In this document: piece after piece, positions 45,283 through 56,100 of the stretch | How positions within the stretch are numbered: position 1 is the first letter of the stretch | How the letters are laid out: each line of letters begins with the position of its first letter | Assembly: GCA_016178705.1 (NCBI GenBank) | Contig: JACOST010000018.1 | Span: 1-64,000 of the forward strand | Origin: Deltaproteobacteria bacterium | GTDB taxonomy: Bacteria > Desulfobacterota > Binatia > HRBIN30 > JACQVA1 | Length of the DNA: 64,000 nucleotides | Direction of reading: 5' to 3' | Notes under the pieces: generated by a model | The model's input: only the letters and a program-made list of their open reading frames with translations | Database searches by the model: none | What the model was told of the DNA's origin: nothing | Program-made: the position numbers and the translations under genes

Positions 45283-45495
45283 CTACTCGTGCAGGCGATC
45301 TTGGACCGCGAAGGTGACGCGAATCTTCACACGCCAGTGCGCGACCGTACCGCCCTCGACGCTAGCGGAGATGTCGTCGACGTGGACGTGGCGAATGCCG
45401 TCGATGGTCACCGCCGCGCGCGCCAACGCGATGTTGACGGCGTCCTCGATGCTGTTCGCCGATGCGCCGGTCAACTCAATCGTCTTCTCGACCAT
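45283..45495 (-). CDS. Dodecin-family flavin-binding protein
   Basis: The 70-residue protein MVEKTIELTGASANSIEDAV... has the dodecin length and the central W in AHWRVKIRVTF that stacks on flavin in the family. Dodecins form hollow dodecamers that store or buffer riboflavin or FMN, or in other lineages coenzyme A. GGGAGGTG precedes the ATG. It lies 30 bases upstream of the MBL hydrolase gene on the same strand. Confidence 0.9.
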   Translation of the reverse strand: MVEKTIELTGASANSIEDAVNIALARAAVTIDGIRHVHVDDISASVEGGTVAHWRVKIRVTFAVQDRLHE

Positions 45496-45557
45496 CACGC
45501 ACCTCCCGCAGCCGACCGTATGGAAGCTCTCCGCACCAGTCAAGCCAGCCGGCGTGG

Positions 45558-46967
45558 TTACGGCGTGGCTGACGGCTCGAATGCTTCGCGCAAGACGCGT
45601 CCCGTGAGTTCCTTGGGGACAGCTTTGCCTTTGATCGTGCGCGGCATGCGCACGCCGAGTAGCCACGCGGCCGTGGCGCCGAGGTCGGGATTTGCGGCTT
45701 GCGGCACCGCACCGTCGTCGGCCACCACTTGCGCTCGGACACTCGGATCGCCGCCAGTGATGAGGATGGGGATGTGCGATTCGTCCGGCCCGCCGTGATT
45801 GCCGAGCAATCCCGCCACGCGCGGCGTGAACGGGTCGCCGAAGTGATGGTGCGGCTTGGCCACCAGAATCAGCTCACCGGTGCGCGGATGTTCGAGGTGC
45901 CAATCGGGATGCGCGTGCGCCAAGGTGAACTCGCTGCCGCCGTCGGCCGGATTTGGAACGCGGTACCACGCCTCGGCCACTTCCGGCTGCGCTAGCGCGA
46001 GCGCACGAGCCTGGGCCATCCGTTGGCCATCGGCGTCGCTGAGTTTGTCGCGGCTGCCGCCGGCCAACGCGATCGACTCGACCGCCCCGTTGGCGACCGG
46101 CACCAGGTCGGTGAATCCGGCGCGCAGTAACTCACGGCCGAACAGCACCAACGGATACGGGCGACCTTCCGCGCGGTTCGGTTCAACCGAGGCGAAGCCG
46201 TGATCCGCCGTAATCATCAGCACCGTCCGCGGCCAACTCTCCTGCTGTTGGAGGAACGTGAGCAGACGCCCGACTTGCCGGTCCGCTTGGCTGAGCGCCT
46301 TGCGCGCAGGCACGGAGTCGGGCCCGAAAATGTGCGACGTACGGTCGACATCGGGCAGCGCGGCAAACATGAAGTCTGGCTGACGTTGCTCGATGGTCCG
46401 CACCACCTCGTCCATCGTGCGTTGATCCGACGCAAAGCCGGCGCGCACGTCGATCGCCTCCGCTTCACTCGCGGCATCGCCCCACAACATATCGGGCGCG
46501 TGCTGTTGATCGGGCACAGCGGAGAATAGGTTGACGAGTTTCGACTTGCCGAACAGTCCGGCGGTGACGAGCGCGGGGCGTTCCTTTTCAATTACCGTGA
46601 ACAACGTCTCGACCTCGAGATATTGCGCCGACTCGGTACTGACCGGCGCGTGTGCCGGGTCACGGTCCCAAAACGAGTTGCCGACGATGCCGTTCGCCGC
46701 GCTATAGGCCGCGGTCATGATCGCCGCATGGTTGGTGTTGGTCACTGATGGCATCGCCGCCCGCGCGGCGGAGTAAGACGTCGCGCGCAGGGGCCCGGGG
46801 TGACTCAGCGCCCACAGTGTCGGCGTGGTTTCCTCGGTGAGACGCCGGGCATCGCAGCCGTCGATCAAGAGAATGTACACGTGTCGGGACTCAGCAGCGG
46901 TCGCGGCGGAAGCCATCGCGACGGCAAGGCCAAGGGTGACCAGCGACCGCGTTCGACTGATTCGCAT
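45558..46967 (-). CDS. Secreted alkaline-phosphatase-superfamily hydrolase (phosphodiesterase type)
   Basis: The 469-residue protein has a signal peptide and metal-ligand pattern VYILLIDGCD, nucleophile region MPSVTNTNHAAIM, PDVDRTSHIFGP, TADHGF and a late NHGG, the order seen in nucleotide pyrophosphatase/phosphodiesterase-type members. A Thr in TNTNH is the likely nucleophile. It should hydrolyse a phosphomonoester or diester in the periplasm. GGAGGGCGAG before ATG 46967 fixes the start; an upstream in-frame ATG at 46979 is less well placed. Confidence 0.85.
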   Translation of the reverse strand: MRISRTRSLVTLGLAVAMASAATAAESRHVYILLIDGCDARRLTEETTPTLWALSHPGPLRATSYSAARAAMPSVTNTNHAAIMTAAYSAANGIVGNSFWDRDPAHAPVSTESAQYLEVETLFTVIEKERPALVTAGLFGKSKLVNLFSAVPDQQHAPDMLWGDAASEAEAIDVRAGFASDQRTMDEVVRTIEQRQPDFMFAALPDVDRTSHIFGPDSVPARKALSQADRQVGRLLTFLQQQESWPRTVLMITADHGFASVEPNRAEGRPYPLVLFGRELLRAGFTDLVPVANGAVESIALAGGSRDKLSDADGQRMAQARALALAQPEVAEAWYRVPNPADGGSEFTLAHAHPDWHLEHPRTGELILVAKPHHHFGDPFTPRVAGLLGNHGGPDESHIPILITGGDPSVRAQVVADDGAVPQAANPDLGATAAWLLGVRMPRTIKGKAVPKELTGRVLREAFEPSATP

Positions 46968-47200
46968 CTCGCCCTCCATGCCTCGCGACCTTAGCGGGTT
47001 GTACCGCGGCGATGAAGTCTGTGGCGGCAAGAACCTGGCACTCTGCACGAAAGAGGCAATGGCGTAACATCGGCCGTGCTCGCCCGTCTGAGGAGCTGCC
47101 ACTCACTAAGCCGGTGCGCTCACAATGATATTCTGCCCGCGATTGCTGACACGTCTGCGTTCGAGACCCAGCACGCGGATTGCTCTGCTTAACGGCTGAA

Positions 47201-48793
47201 ATGAGTGCAGTGGCAACCAACGAGGTGCCGGCCGAGCAGTCCGCGCCGGAATCCCTGAATCTCTTGATGATCGAGGACAACCCCGGTGATCGGCGGTTCT
47301 TCGGTGCGATGCTGCGCCGCGTCCCGCGTCTCGCCATCGCGGTCACCTACGTGGCCTCGGTCATGGAAGCGCTGGCACGGCTCTCGATCGGCGACATCGA
47401 CATCGTCCTGCTCGACCTCGGCTTGCCTGATAGTTGGGGGTTCGAAACCTTTACGCAGGTGCGGGCGGCCGCGCCGCGGCTCCCAATCATCGTCCTGACC
47501 GGATCGGACGATGAAGCGTTGGCGTTGCAAGCGGTGCGCGCCGGCGCGCAGGATTTCCTCATCAAGGGCCAGATGGATGCGCATCTACTCGGACGCGCGA
47601 TTCGCTACGCACGCGAGCGCCACACAGCCGAGACCGCCGTGCGCGAATCGCAGGAGAAGTTCGAGACCATTTTCCGCGAGTCACTCGATGCGATCTTCGT
47701 CGTCGATGCGGTCACCCTGAGCATCCTCAACGCCAACCGAGCCGTGCAAGCGACCCTCTTGCACGAGCCGGACGCACTCACGGGGCAACCCATTCACGTG
47801 CTGCTCGCCGATGATTCGAGCGCCGCAGCGGAGGAGATCCTGCGCCAGGTACGAGTGCAAGGGGCGACCCTTTTGGAGCAGGAGTTCCGCCGCGCGGATG
47901 GTTCGCGCTGTCCGATGGACCTGACGGCGACGACGACCATGTGGGGGCAGCGCGCGGCCATCGTGATCACCCTCCGTGATGTGACCGAGCGCAAGCGCGC
48001 CGCCGACGAGATTCGACGCCTCAATGCGGGACTGGAGCAACGCGTGCGCGAGCGCACCGCCGAACTCGCCGCCAGCAACGCCGAACTCGAAGCCTTCTGC
48101 TATTCGGTCGCACACGATCTGCGCACCCCGTTGCGCGGCATCGACGGCTTCAGCTCGGTGCTGCTGGACGACGCGAACCAACTCGACCCGCCGAGTCGAG
48201 AGCACCTAGGCCGCGTCCGCGGCGCCGCCCAACGGATGGGCCGCCTCATCGATGATCTGCTCAACCTCTCACGGGTCACGCGGGCACCTTTGCAGCGCGA
48301 GTCGGTCAATCTGACTGCACTCGCCCGCGCGACCGTCCAGTCGTTGCAGCAAGCGCAGCCAGATCGCCGCGTCTGCATCGAGATCGAGGCGGATGTCGTT
48401 GCGCTCGGCGACCCTCAGCTGCTCGGCATCGCGCTCCGACATCTGCTCAACAACGCATGGAAGTTCACCAGCCATCACGCCGCCGCGCACATCGAGTTCG
48501 GCGTCATTCACACCGGCGGCACGCCGGTCTACTTCGTGCGCGACGATGGGGCCGGGTTCGATGAGGCATACGCCGACAAGCTGTTCCGGCCGTTCCAACG
48601 CCTGCACGGCATCGCCGAATTCGAAGGGACCGGTATCGGCCTCGCCACCGTCGCGCGGATCATCCAGCGCCACGGCGGGCGCGTGTGGACGAACGGCGTC
48701 ACCGAGGGCGGGGCGACGTTTTCCTTTACACTCGCGCCGGATAGTGCGACCAATGGGCTCCTTGAGTCCCCCGCGACCCACGGAGGCATCTGA
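47201..48793 (+). CDS. Hybrid sensor kinase: receiver-PAS-histidine kinase
   Basis: The 530-residue protein starts with a receiver domain (about 25-145) with acceptor Asp at residue 72 (LLDLGLPDSWG), then a PAS domain (about 155-270), a coiled coil ending ERTAEL, and the HisKA motif SVAHDLRTPLRGIDG (H305) followed by HATPase boxes LLNNAWKFT, DDGAGFD and GTGIGLATV. The kinase core is of the phytochrome-like type. It has no membrane segment, so the signal is cytoplasmic. TGATG overlap links it to the response regulator. Confidence 0.9.
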   Translation: MSAVATNEVPAEQSAPESLNLLMIEDNPGDRRFFGAMLRRVPRLAIAVTYVASVMEALARLSIGDIDIVLLDLGLPDSWGFETFTQVRAAAPRLPIIVLTGSDDEALALQAVRAGAQDFLIKGQMDAHLLGRAIRYARERHTAETAVRESQEKFETIFRESLDAIFVVDAVTLSILNANRAVQATLLHEPDALTGQPIHVLLADDSSAAAEEILRQVRVQGATLLEQEFRRADGSRCPMDLTATTTMWGQRAAIVITLRDVTERKRAADEIRRLNAGLEQRVRERTAELAASNAELEAFCYSVAHDLRTPLRGIDGFSSVLLDDANQLDPPSREHLGRVRGAAQRMGRLIDDLLNLSRVTRAPLQRESVNLTALARATVQSLQQAQPDRRVCIEIEADVVALGDPQLLGIALRHLLNNAWKFTSHHAAAHIEFGVIHTGGTPVYFVRDDGAGFDEAYADKLFRPFQRLHGIAEFEGTGIGLATVARIIQRHGGRVWTNGVTEGGATFSFTLAPDSATNGLLESPATHGGI

Positions 48794-49248
48794 TGGCAGA
48801 CAGGTTCATCCTGCTGGTCGAAGATAGTCCCGACGATGCGGCGCTGACGTTGCGCGCGTTCGAGCGTAGTGACGCGGCGCACGTGGACATCGAAATTGCG
48901 CGCGACGGTGTCGAGGCGCTCGATTTTCTCTTCGCCACCGGCGCGCATTCTGGCCACGATCCCAAGCGACTGCCGGTGTTCGTGCTCCTCGATCTGAAGC
49001 TGCCCAAAATGGATGGCCTGGAAGTCGTGCGCCGCCTGCGCGCCGATGCCCGCACCGCGCTACTCCCTGTCGTCATCTTTAGCTCGTCAACCGAGAGCTA
49101 CGATATCCGCGCCGCGTGGCAGAGTGGTGCGAGCAGCTACGTGTGCAAGCCGGTCGAGTTCGGGAAGTTTCGCGAAACGGTGTGCGATCTAGCCCACTAC
49201 TGGTTGAACGTGAATCAGATCTCCGACGAACTCGACCGACGTTCGTAA
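48793..49248 (+). CDS. CheY-like response regulator (Rcp1 type)
   Basis: The 151-residue single receiver domain has the acidic pair ED, acceptor Asp67 (VLLDLKLPKMDG), the switch Ser/Thr in FSSSTES and Lys119 (CKPVEF), all intact, and no output domain. Rcp1-type regulators pair with phytochrome-like kinases, which matches the upstream gene. A GGAGG site lies inside the upstream 3' end and the stop and start overlap, so the two are co-translated. Confidence 0.95.
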   Translation: MADRFILLVEDSPDDAALTLRAFERSDAAHVDIEIARDGVEALDFLFATGAHSGHDPKRLPVFVLLDLKLPKMDGLEVVRRLRADARTALLPVVIFSSSTESYDIRAAWQSGASSYVCKPVEFGKFRETVCDLAHYWLNVNQISDELDRRS

Positions 49249-49391
49249 CGCCCGACCCCTTCCTTCATTCAATCTCAGGTCGGCTCGCAGCAAGCCGGCT
49301 CGCTTCAATATTGCACTTTACGTTGGGCACGTTCCGATTTAGGGTACGGGCTGATTGACCCCGGCCGCAACGGAATGAGACAAGCGGGGCA

Positions 49392-51992
49392 GTGGATGGA
49401 CACGTGATACGCAAACCCAAGCGACGCCGCACTGCCGCAGCAACACCGCCTCCGCGGCGCGGCCGCGCCGCCGCGAGTGTGGCCAACGAACGCTACCGCG
49501 CGATCTCAGAGTTGGCATCCGACTGGGCCTACGCGTTTCGTGTGGAGCGGGACGGACGACTGGTAAGCGAGTGGGTGACCGATGCGTTTCGGCGCGTCAC
49601 TGGCTACGCCGAAGGCGATCTCGATGCCCGCGGGGGCTGGCGCGCACTGGTTCATCCCGACGATCTGCCACCCGCGCTGCTACAGAATCAGCGGCTGCTC
49701 GCCGGTCACGCCGACGTCACCGAGTTTCGCATCGTCACCAAGCAGGGCGCGGTGCGTTGGATTCGCAATCACTGCCGTCCGGTGTGGAACGACGGCGCGC
49801 GCCGCACGGTACGCATCTACGGCGCGGCGCAGGACATCACGGAGTTGAAGCGCTCCATCGCCGAATTGACTGAGTGGAAAGACCGCTACGAGGCAGCGGT
49901 CAGGGCCAGCGGCCACATCCTCTACGATTGGAACGCCGGCACCAACGAGGTCACCTTCGCCGGCGACTACGAGCGCATCCTCGGCTACACGCCCGCGGAC
50001 GTACCCCGTCAGTTGGACGACGCGCTCAGTATGACGCATCCAGATGATCTGGCGCGCTTCGAACGCGAAGTGTCACACGTGCGCCGGACGCGTGAACCGT
50101 TTCGACTCGAATATCGCGTGCGGCGCAAGGATGGCCGCTACATCTGCGTGGAGGACCGTGGCTACTTCGTGACCGACAGCACGGGCGCTCTGCACATGGT
50201 TGGCTTCTTGATCGATGTCACCGAACAGCGTCGAGCCGAGGAAGAGAAGGCGGTGCTGCTCGAAGTGGCGCGCGATATTACCGGCACACTCGACCTCGAC
50301 GAGCTGCTGGATCGTGTGCAACGGCGGACCGCGGAAATCCTGCCGTGCGAGACCGTCGCCACGTTCTACTTTCACCCGAGTGAACAAGCTTTCCGCATCG
50401 TTTCCCACCACGGCGTACCGCCCGACCTCATCCCTGCGGCGACGGCACTGAAGTTCTCGTACGGCGAGTTGTTCGGCGGGCGGCTGACTGGCGGGCAAAC
50501 GATTGTGATCAATGATTTCCGTGAGCAGCCTTGGCTGCCAGCCACGATCTACGAGCGCTTTCATCTCGCGGCCTTGGTGGCGGTGCCGCTGCACGTCCGC
50601 GGGCGGATGCTGGGTTCTTTGGTGGCGTTCACCCAGACCAGCGGCCGGCGCTTCACCCCCGACCAAGTGCAGTTGTGTGAGAGCATCGGGCGACAGTTGG
50701 CCGTGGCCATCGAGGCCTCGGAATTGTACCGCGCGCAGCAAGACGAGGCGGAAGTCGCCGGGGCGTTAGCACGGGTCGGCCGCGAGTTGATCTCCTCGCT
50801 GAGCGCACCGGTGGTGCAAGAGCGGCTGTGCCGGCTGACCACCGAGGTGCTCGCCTGTGACTACAGTCACGCGCTCATCTGGGAGCCCGAGGCGGGTGTG
50901 TTCAGCGCGGCCTCGGCCTATGGCTACACGTCGGAAGATTGGGAGTCGCTGCGCCTGGTGAAAGTACCGCGGTCGGTGATCGCGCCCCTGTTGGATCGGC
51001 TGGAACACGATGGCTTCGTGCAGACCGCCGCCGAGCGGTCCGACCTCCTACCACCCGCGGTGCCGCGAGCCAGCCGCACGTTGCACGTAGCGTTGCGTCG
51101 GGGCGACGAGGTCATCGGGATTCTGACCGCCGAATATCGTGATCGCACCGATCCCTTCAGCCTTCGACAGGAGCGGATCAGCCGCGGCATCGCGCATCTG
51201 GCCTCGCTCGCGCTGGAGAACGTCCACCTGGTGGCAGCGCTCGAACATGCCAATCGCCTCAAGGCTGACTTCGTCGCGACCATGTCGCACGAGCTGCGCA
51301 GTCCGCTGCATGTCATCATCGGCTACAATGATCTGTTGCTCGACGAAATGTTCGGCCACTTGACCGAGGCGCAGGCTGAGACCTTGCAGCGCATTCGCCA
51401 GCGCTCTCACGAGTTGCTCGATTTGGTCAACACGACCCTCGATCTGAGCCGGCTCGAAGCGGGCCGGGTGCCGCTCGACCTTCGCCCGGTGCGCCTTGAG
51501 CAATTGATCGAGGAACTCGACGCGGAGACGCGTGTGGTGCGCGTCAAGCCCGGCGTCAATTTTGAGTGGGTAAGCGCCCCCGATCTCCCCAACGTGGTGA
51601 GCGATCCGCTCAAGCTGCGAGTGATCGTGAAGAACCTGGTTGTGAACGCCCTGAAATTCACCGACGCTGGATCCGTGACTATCACGACGCAACGCCGTGA
51701 GGATGGTGTAGAGATCGCCGTGAGTGACACCGGGATTGGCATCGAGCCTGCCATCCAGCCGTTCATATTCGAACCCTTTCGGCAGGCGGACAGCGCGCAC
51801 GCACGCGGGGCCGGTGGAGTCGGTCTCGGTCTCTACATCGTACGACGACTACTCGACTTGCTCGGCGGTAACGTGACGTTGGAGAGCGAACCCGGTCGCG
51901 GCTCGTGTTTCCGCGTGTGGATTCCGCGCACCTACAGCGCCGCCGGCGCGGCCCGTCAACTCACCCGCGAGCGCACGCTAGCTCCGAACTGA
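49392..51992 (+). CDS. Sensor histidine kinase with two PAS and two GAF domains
   Basis: The 866-residue cytoplasmic kinase has a basic N-terminus, PAS domains at about 35-155 and 165-280, GAF domains at about 295-445 and 455-615, HisKA with H633 (VATMSHELRSPLHVIIGY) and HATPase boxes NLVVNALKFTD, DTGIGIEP and GVGLGLYIVRRLL. Its GAF-GAF-kinase half matches the kinase at 53102 strongly (LLEVARDITGTLDLDELLDRVQRRTAE-type segments in both). The GTG at 49392 starts the frame. No cofactor Cys for a bilin is evident. Confidence 0.9.
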   Translation: MDGHVIRKPKRRRTAAATPPPRRGRAAASVANERYRAISELASDWAYAFRVERDGRLVSEWVTDAFRRVTGYAEGDLDARGGWRALVHPDDLPPALLQNQRLLAGHADVTEFRIVTKQGAVRWIRNHCRPVWNDGARRTVRIYGAAQDITELKRSIAELTEWKDRYEAAVRASGHILYDWNAGTNEVTFAGDYERILGYTPADVPRQLDDALSMTHPDDLARFEREVSHVRRTREPFRLEYRVRRKDGRYICVEDRGYFVTDSTGALHMVGFLIDVTEQRRAEEEKAVLLEVARDITGTLDLDELLDRVQRRTAEILPCETVATFYFHPSEQAFRIVSHHGVPPDLIPAATALKFSYGELFGGRLTGGQTIVINDFREQPWLPATIYERFHLAALVAVPLHVRGRMLGSLVAFTQTSGRRFTPDQVQLCESIGRQLAVAIEASELYRAQQDEAEVAGALARVGRELISSLSAPVVQERLCRLTTEVLACDYSHALIWEPEAGVFSAASAYGYTSEDWESLRLVKVPRSVIAPLLDRLEHDGFVQTAAERSDLLPPAVPRASRTLHVALRRGDEVIGILTAEYRDRTDPFSLRQERISRGIAHLASLALENVHLVAALEHANRLKADFVATMSHELRSPLHVIIGYNDLLLDEMFGHLTEAQAETLQRIRQRSHELLDLVNTTLDLSRLEAGRVPLDLRPVRLEQLIEELDAETRVVRVKPGVNFEWVSAPDLPNVVSDPLKLRVIVKNLVVNALKFTDAGSVTITTQRREDGVEIAVSDTGIGIEPAIQPFIFEPFRQADSAHARGAGGVGLGLYIVRRLLDLLGGNVTLESEPGRGSCFRVWIPRTYSAAGAARQLTRERTLAPN

Positions 51993-52039
51993 GTCTCCGC
52001 GATCTTGCTCTCGCGCCACCCGCGCGCTACGCGACCACC

Positions 52040-52945
52040 ATGACCCAACCGGTGCACATCCCTGTCATGCTGCCTGAGGTGCTCGCCCATCTGGTAACCG
52101 GCGCGGGCGGCCGCTTCGTCGATGCCACCATCGATGGCGGCGGGCACGCCGCCGCGATCCTGGAGCGCACAGCACCCGCGGGGCGGGTGCTCGGGATCGA
52201 CCGCGATCCGGATTTGCTCACGGCCTTACGCGGCACGCTCGCGGCGGAAGTCGAGTCGGGCCGCCTCGTGCTCGCCAGCGGGAGCTTCCAGGCTCTGACC
52301 ACCATCGTCGAAGCCAGGCAATTCGCTCCGGTCGACGGTGTATTGTTCGATCTCGGGCTCAGTTCCTACCACTTCGACGTCAGCGGCCGCGGCTTCAGCT
52401 TCATGCGCGGCGAGCCGCTCGACATGCGCTTCGATCCGACCGACACCGCGACTGAAACCGCCGCGGACCTCCTGCGCACACGCACCCACGAGCAGTTGCG
52501 GGCGATCTTCCAAAGCTTCGGTGAGGAGCGTTTCTCCGGCCGGATTGCGGGCCGCATCATGATCGAGCGTGAAGCGACGCCGATCACCACCACCGACCAA
52601 CTGTTCGAGCTGATCGCGACGGCGCTGCCGGCGCGCTTGCGCTGGCGGGCGGCACGCTCTGCGGCGCGTATCTTTCAAGCGCTCCGCATCGCCGTCAACG
52701 ATGAACTCGAGGCCATCAGTGAAGCCCTGCCACAGGCCCTGGCCCTCCTCAATCCGGGTGGTCGGCTGGTGGTGATCGCCTTCCACTCACTCGAAGATCG
52801 CCTGGTGAAACAGTTCTTCGTCGCCGAGCGGGGCGCCGGCCGCGTGCGGGTGGTAACCAAGCGACCGCTGCGCCCGACCGAGGCCGAAGTGGCCACCAAT
52901 CCACGCGCCGCCAGCGCCAAGCTGCGCGTCGCCGAGAAGTTGTGA
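52040..52945 (+). CDS. rsmH: 16S rRNA (cytosine(1402)-N(4))-methyltransferase
   Basis: The 301-residue AdoMet-dependent enzyme has HIPVMLPEVLAHL, the AdoMet loop DATIDGGGHAAAIL, LFDLGLSSYH and LLNPGGRLVVIAFHSLEDRLVK, the standard RsmH (MraW) motifs. It methylates C1402 of 16S rRNA in the ribosomal P site. In most bacteria it begins the dcw cell-division cluster; here it is isolated between two sensor kinase genes, with no mraZ, ftsL or ftsI near. Confidence 0.96.
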   Translation: MTQPVHIPVMLPEVLAHLVTGAGGRFVDATIDGGGHAAAILERTAPAGRVLGIDRDPDLLTALRGTLAAEVESGRLVLASGSFQALTTIVEARQFAPVDGVLFDLGLSSYHFDVSGRGFSFMRGEPLDMRFDPTDTATETAADLLRTRTHEQLRAIFQSFGEERFSGRIAGRIMIEREATPITTTDQLFELIATALPARLRWRAARSAARIFQALRIAVNDELEAISEALPQALALLNPGGRLVVIAFHSLEDRLVKQFFVAERGAGRVRVVTKRPLRPTEAEVATNPRAASAKLRVAEKL

Positions 52946-53101
52946 AGGGCCCTCTCTTCAACTTGTGCTTGACCGCGTCCATCGCCGCGGCGTAAGTTCG
53001 ACTCCAAGTGTGCGAGGTCGTTGCTGCACGCTGGACGGATCGGCGGTGAGGGTGGTCGCGAGGATGGTGAGAGATCCAGCGGCAGCCCGCACGGGCTGGC
53101 C

Positions 53102-56100
53102 ATGGTGTTGACCCCTACCGCTGAACCAACAGAGAATTCCGTACTGCGCGTTGTTTTGGCCGACGACAGCGCGGATGACTCGCGCCGCACCGTCGCCGCA
53201 CTTCATAGCGAGTTTCCTCGGCTCAAGGTCATCCAGATCGGCGGTGCCGCAGCGTGGGCGGAAGTGCTCGCCGCTAGTGCGTTTGATCTCGTTGTCACCG
53301 AGTACCGTCTGAGCTGGACCACCGGCCTCGCATTGCTGCGCGACACCAAAGCGCGCCGGCCGCACGCCCCGGTGGTCATGGTCACCGAGATCAGCAGCAT
53401 TGCGGCGGCGGTGGCGGCCATGAAAGCCGGCTTCGACGACTACGTGCCGAAGAACGATCTCGGCCGCTTGACCACCGCCGTGTGGGAAAGCCTCGACCGC
53501 GCGCGCCGCCGCAGTGAAGGTAGCGCGGCGGTAGCGGAGTTCAGTCGCTCGGAAGAGCGCTACCGCACCTTACTCGATCTCACGTCGGACTATCCGTTCA
53601 CCCTCCGGGTCGAACCCGACGGCACGTTGGTACGCGAGCGCTTCGGACGCGATACCCCGATTTTCGGCTACGCGCCGGAGGAGTTCGACGCGCGCGGCGG
53701 GTGGGCCAGCGCGATGCATCCCGACGATCTGCCGGGCGTGCTGGCGCTCCTCGATCGTCTGCGCAGCAACGAACAGGCGCAGACCGATGCGCGCTTCGTC
53801 ACCAAGAGCGGCGAAGTGCGGTGGTCCCGCCTCGTCGCGCGCCCGGTGTGGGATGCGGCGCAGCAGCGTGTCGTGCGCATCCACGGTGCCGCGCAGGACG
53901 TCACCGAGCAGAAGCAGGCGGAAGCGGCGCTGCAGGTGTCGCAAGCGCGCTACCGCGCGGTCTCCGAACTCACGTCGGACTTCGCCTACTCGTTGCGGGT
54001 CGAGCCCGACGGCAACTTGGTATTCGACTGGGCCACCCCCGCCTTCTCGGCGATCACCGGTTACTCCGTCGAAGAAATGCGTGATAGCGCCAATTGGCCA
54101 AGGCGCCTTCATCCGGATGATTTGCCGGTTGCGCTTCAGCACCGCGCTCGCATATTCGCCGGCAAACCCGACGTCTTCGAGTTTCGCATCGTCACCTCCG
54201 ACGGCTCGCAGCGCTGGCTGCGCAACTACGCCCGCCCGGTATGGGACGAGCCGGCCGGTCGGGTCGTGCAGGTGTTCGGGGCGGCGCAAGACATCACGGA
54301 CCGCAAGGAAGCGGAGGAACAATTGCGGCATAGCCACGTGCTGCTGCGCGCGATCAGCGAGGGCACGACCGATGCGGTGTTCGTCAAGGATCTGCACGGC
54401 CGGTATCTGCTGATCAATTTCGCCGGAGCGCAGGTACTCGGCGTCCCCGTCGACACCGTCATCGGCAAGGATGATACGGCATTCTTCTCGCCCGACACCG
54501 CGCGCGAGATCATGACCCGCGACCGCGACGTCATGTTCGCGGGCGAAACGCAAACCTACGAGGAAGTCGGAACCATTGCGGGGACGACCCGTACCTACCT
54601 CTCCACGAAAGGGCCGTACCGTGATCCGAGCGGAAACGTCATCGGATTGTTCGGCATCTCGCGGGACATCAGTGAGCGCAAGCGCGCTGAGGAAGCGTTG
54701 CGTGAGAGCGAAGAGCGCTTCCGAGCCGTCGCCGAGACGGCCAAGTCTGCGATCTTCATCCAAGGCGAGACCTTCCGCTACGCGAATCCTGCCACTGAAG
54801 CCATCACCGGATACTCGCAGACCGAGATCCTGAAGATGAATTTCTGGGACGTGCTCCATCCGGACTTTCGAGAACAGGTACGGATCCTTCCGTTTGCGCA
54901 GCCGCCCGATGAGCCAAGGGTACGGCACTCGGAGATCAAGATCAGTACCAAAAGCGGCGAAGCACGCTGGCTTGACGCGGCCGGGGCGATCGTGGAGATC
55001 GGCGGACAACCGGCTGTGCTCGGGATCGCGTTCGACATTTCCGAACGCGTGCGCGCGACCGAAGCGCTGCAGGCCAGCGAGGAACGCTATCGCGAACTAG
55101 TGGAGAACGCCGAGGATATCATCTTCTCAATCGATCCAACCGGACAGATCACATCGATCAACCAGGCGGTGGAAGGGATCACTGGCTACACCCGTGCCGA
55201 AGCCATGGCGATGAACTTCGTCTCGGCGATTGCCCCCGACCAGCTCGCGCACGCGCAAGAGGCCTTCCTGCGCCAACTGCAGGGCAACAAGACCCCGGCC
55301 TTCGAACTCGACCTGATCGGAAAGCACGGGCAGCGCATCACGTTCGAAGTAACCTCCAGCACGCAGTATCGGGAGAGTGTAGCGGTGGCGATCGACGGCA
55401 TTGCGCGCGACATCACCGAACGACGGCGCGGGGAAGCCGAGAAGGCGGCGCTGCTCGAAGTCGCTCGCGACATCAGTGGGACGCTCGATTTCTCCGAGCT
55501 GCTCGCACGCGTGCAACGACGCACCGCTCAAGTGCTGCCGTGCGATGCGGTCATCACTTTCTCGTGGGACAACGCGCAGCAAGCCGAGCGCGCCATTTCG
55601 CATTGTGGCATGGCCCCGCATTCGGCGGCCGACCTCGACGCGCTCACGTTCGGGCAGCCCCTGTTCAGCGACCAGGAGCGCGCTGCCGAGGCGCTGGTGA
55701 TCAATGACATTCACGCTCAGCCGTGGGTTCCGGTCGAGATCTGTGAACGCTTTCATATTACCGCCCTCATCGCCGCACCGTTGCACATGCGCGACAGGCA
55801 GTTCGGCACGTTGGTCGCCTTCAGCCGTTCCCCCGGCCACGCGTTCAGTGCGCGCCAGGCGGAGCTGCTCGACGCCATCGCGCGCCAGCTGGCGGTCGCC
55901 ATCGAGGCCAGCGAATTGTATGAGGCATTGGAGGAAGAAGCGGCGGTCTCCAGCGCCCTCGCCCGTGTCGGACAAGAATTGATCGGGTCGCTCGATCACG
56001 GCGTGCTCGTCGATCGCTTGTGTCGACTCACCCGTGAGGTGTTGGGGTGTGACTACAGCCACGCCTATCTGTTGCACCGGAACGGCGAGGTGTTCGTGCC

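Noticed and set aside
47153-47175. tRNA T-arm-like string around GTTCGAGACCC upstream of the receiver-PAS kinase
   Set aside because: The stem does not pair fully, and no acceptor or anticodon arms could be laid out around it.
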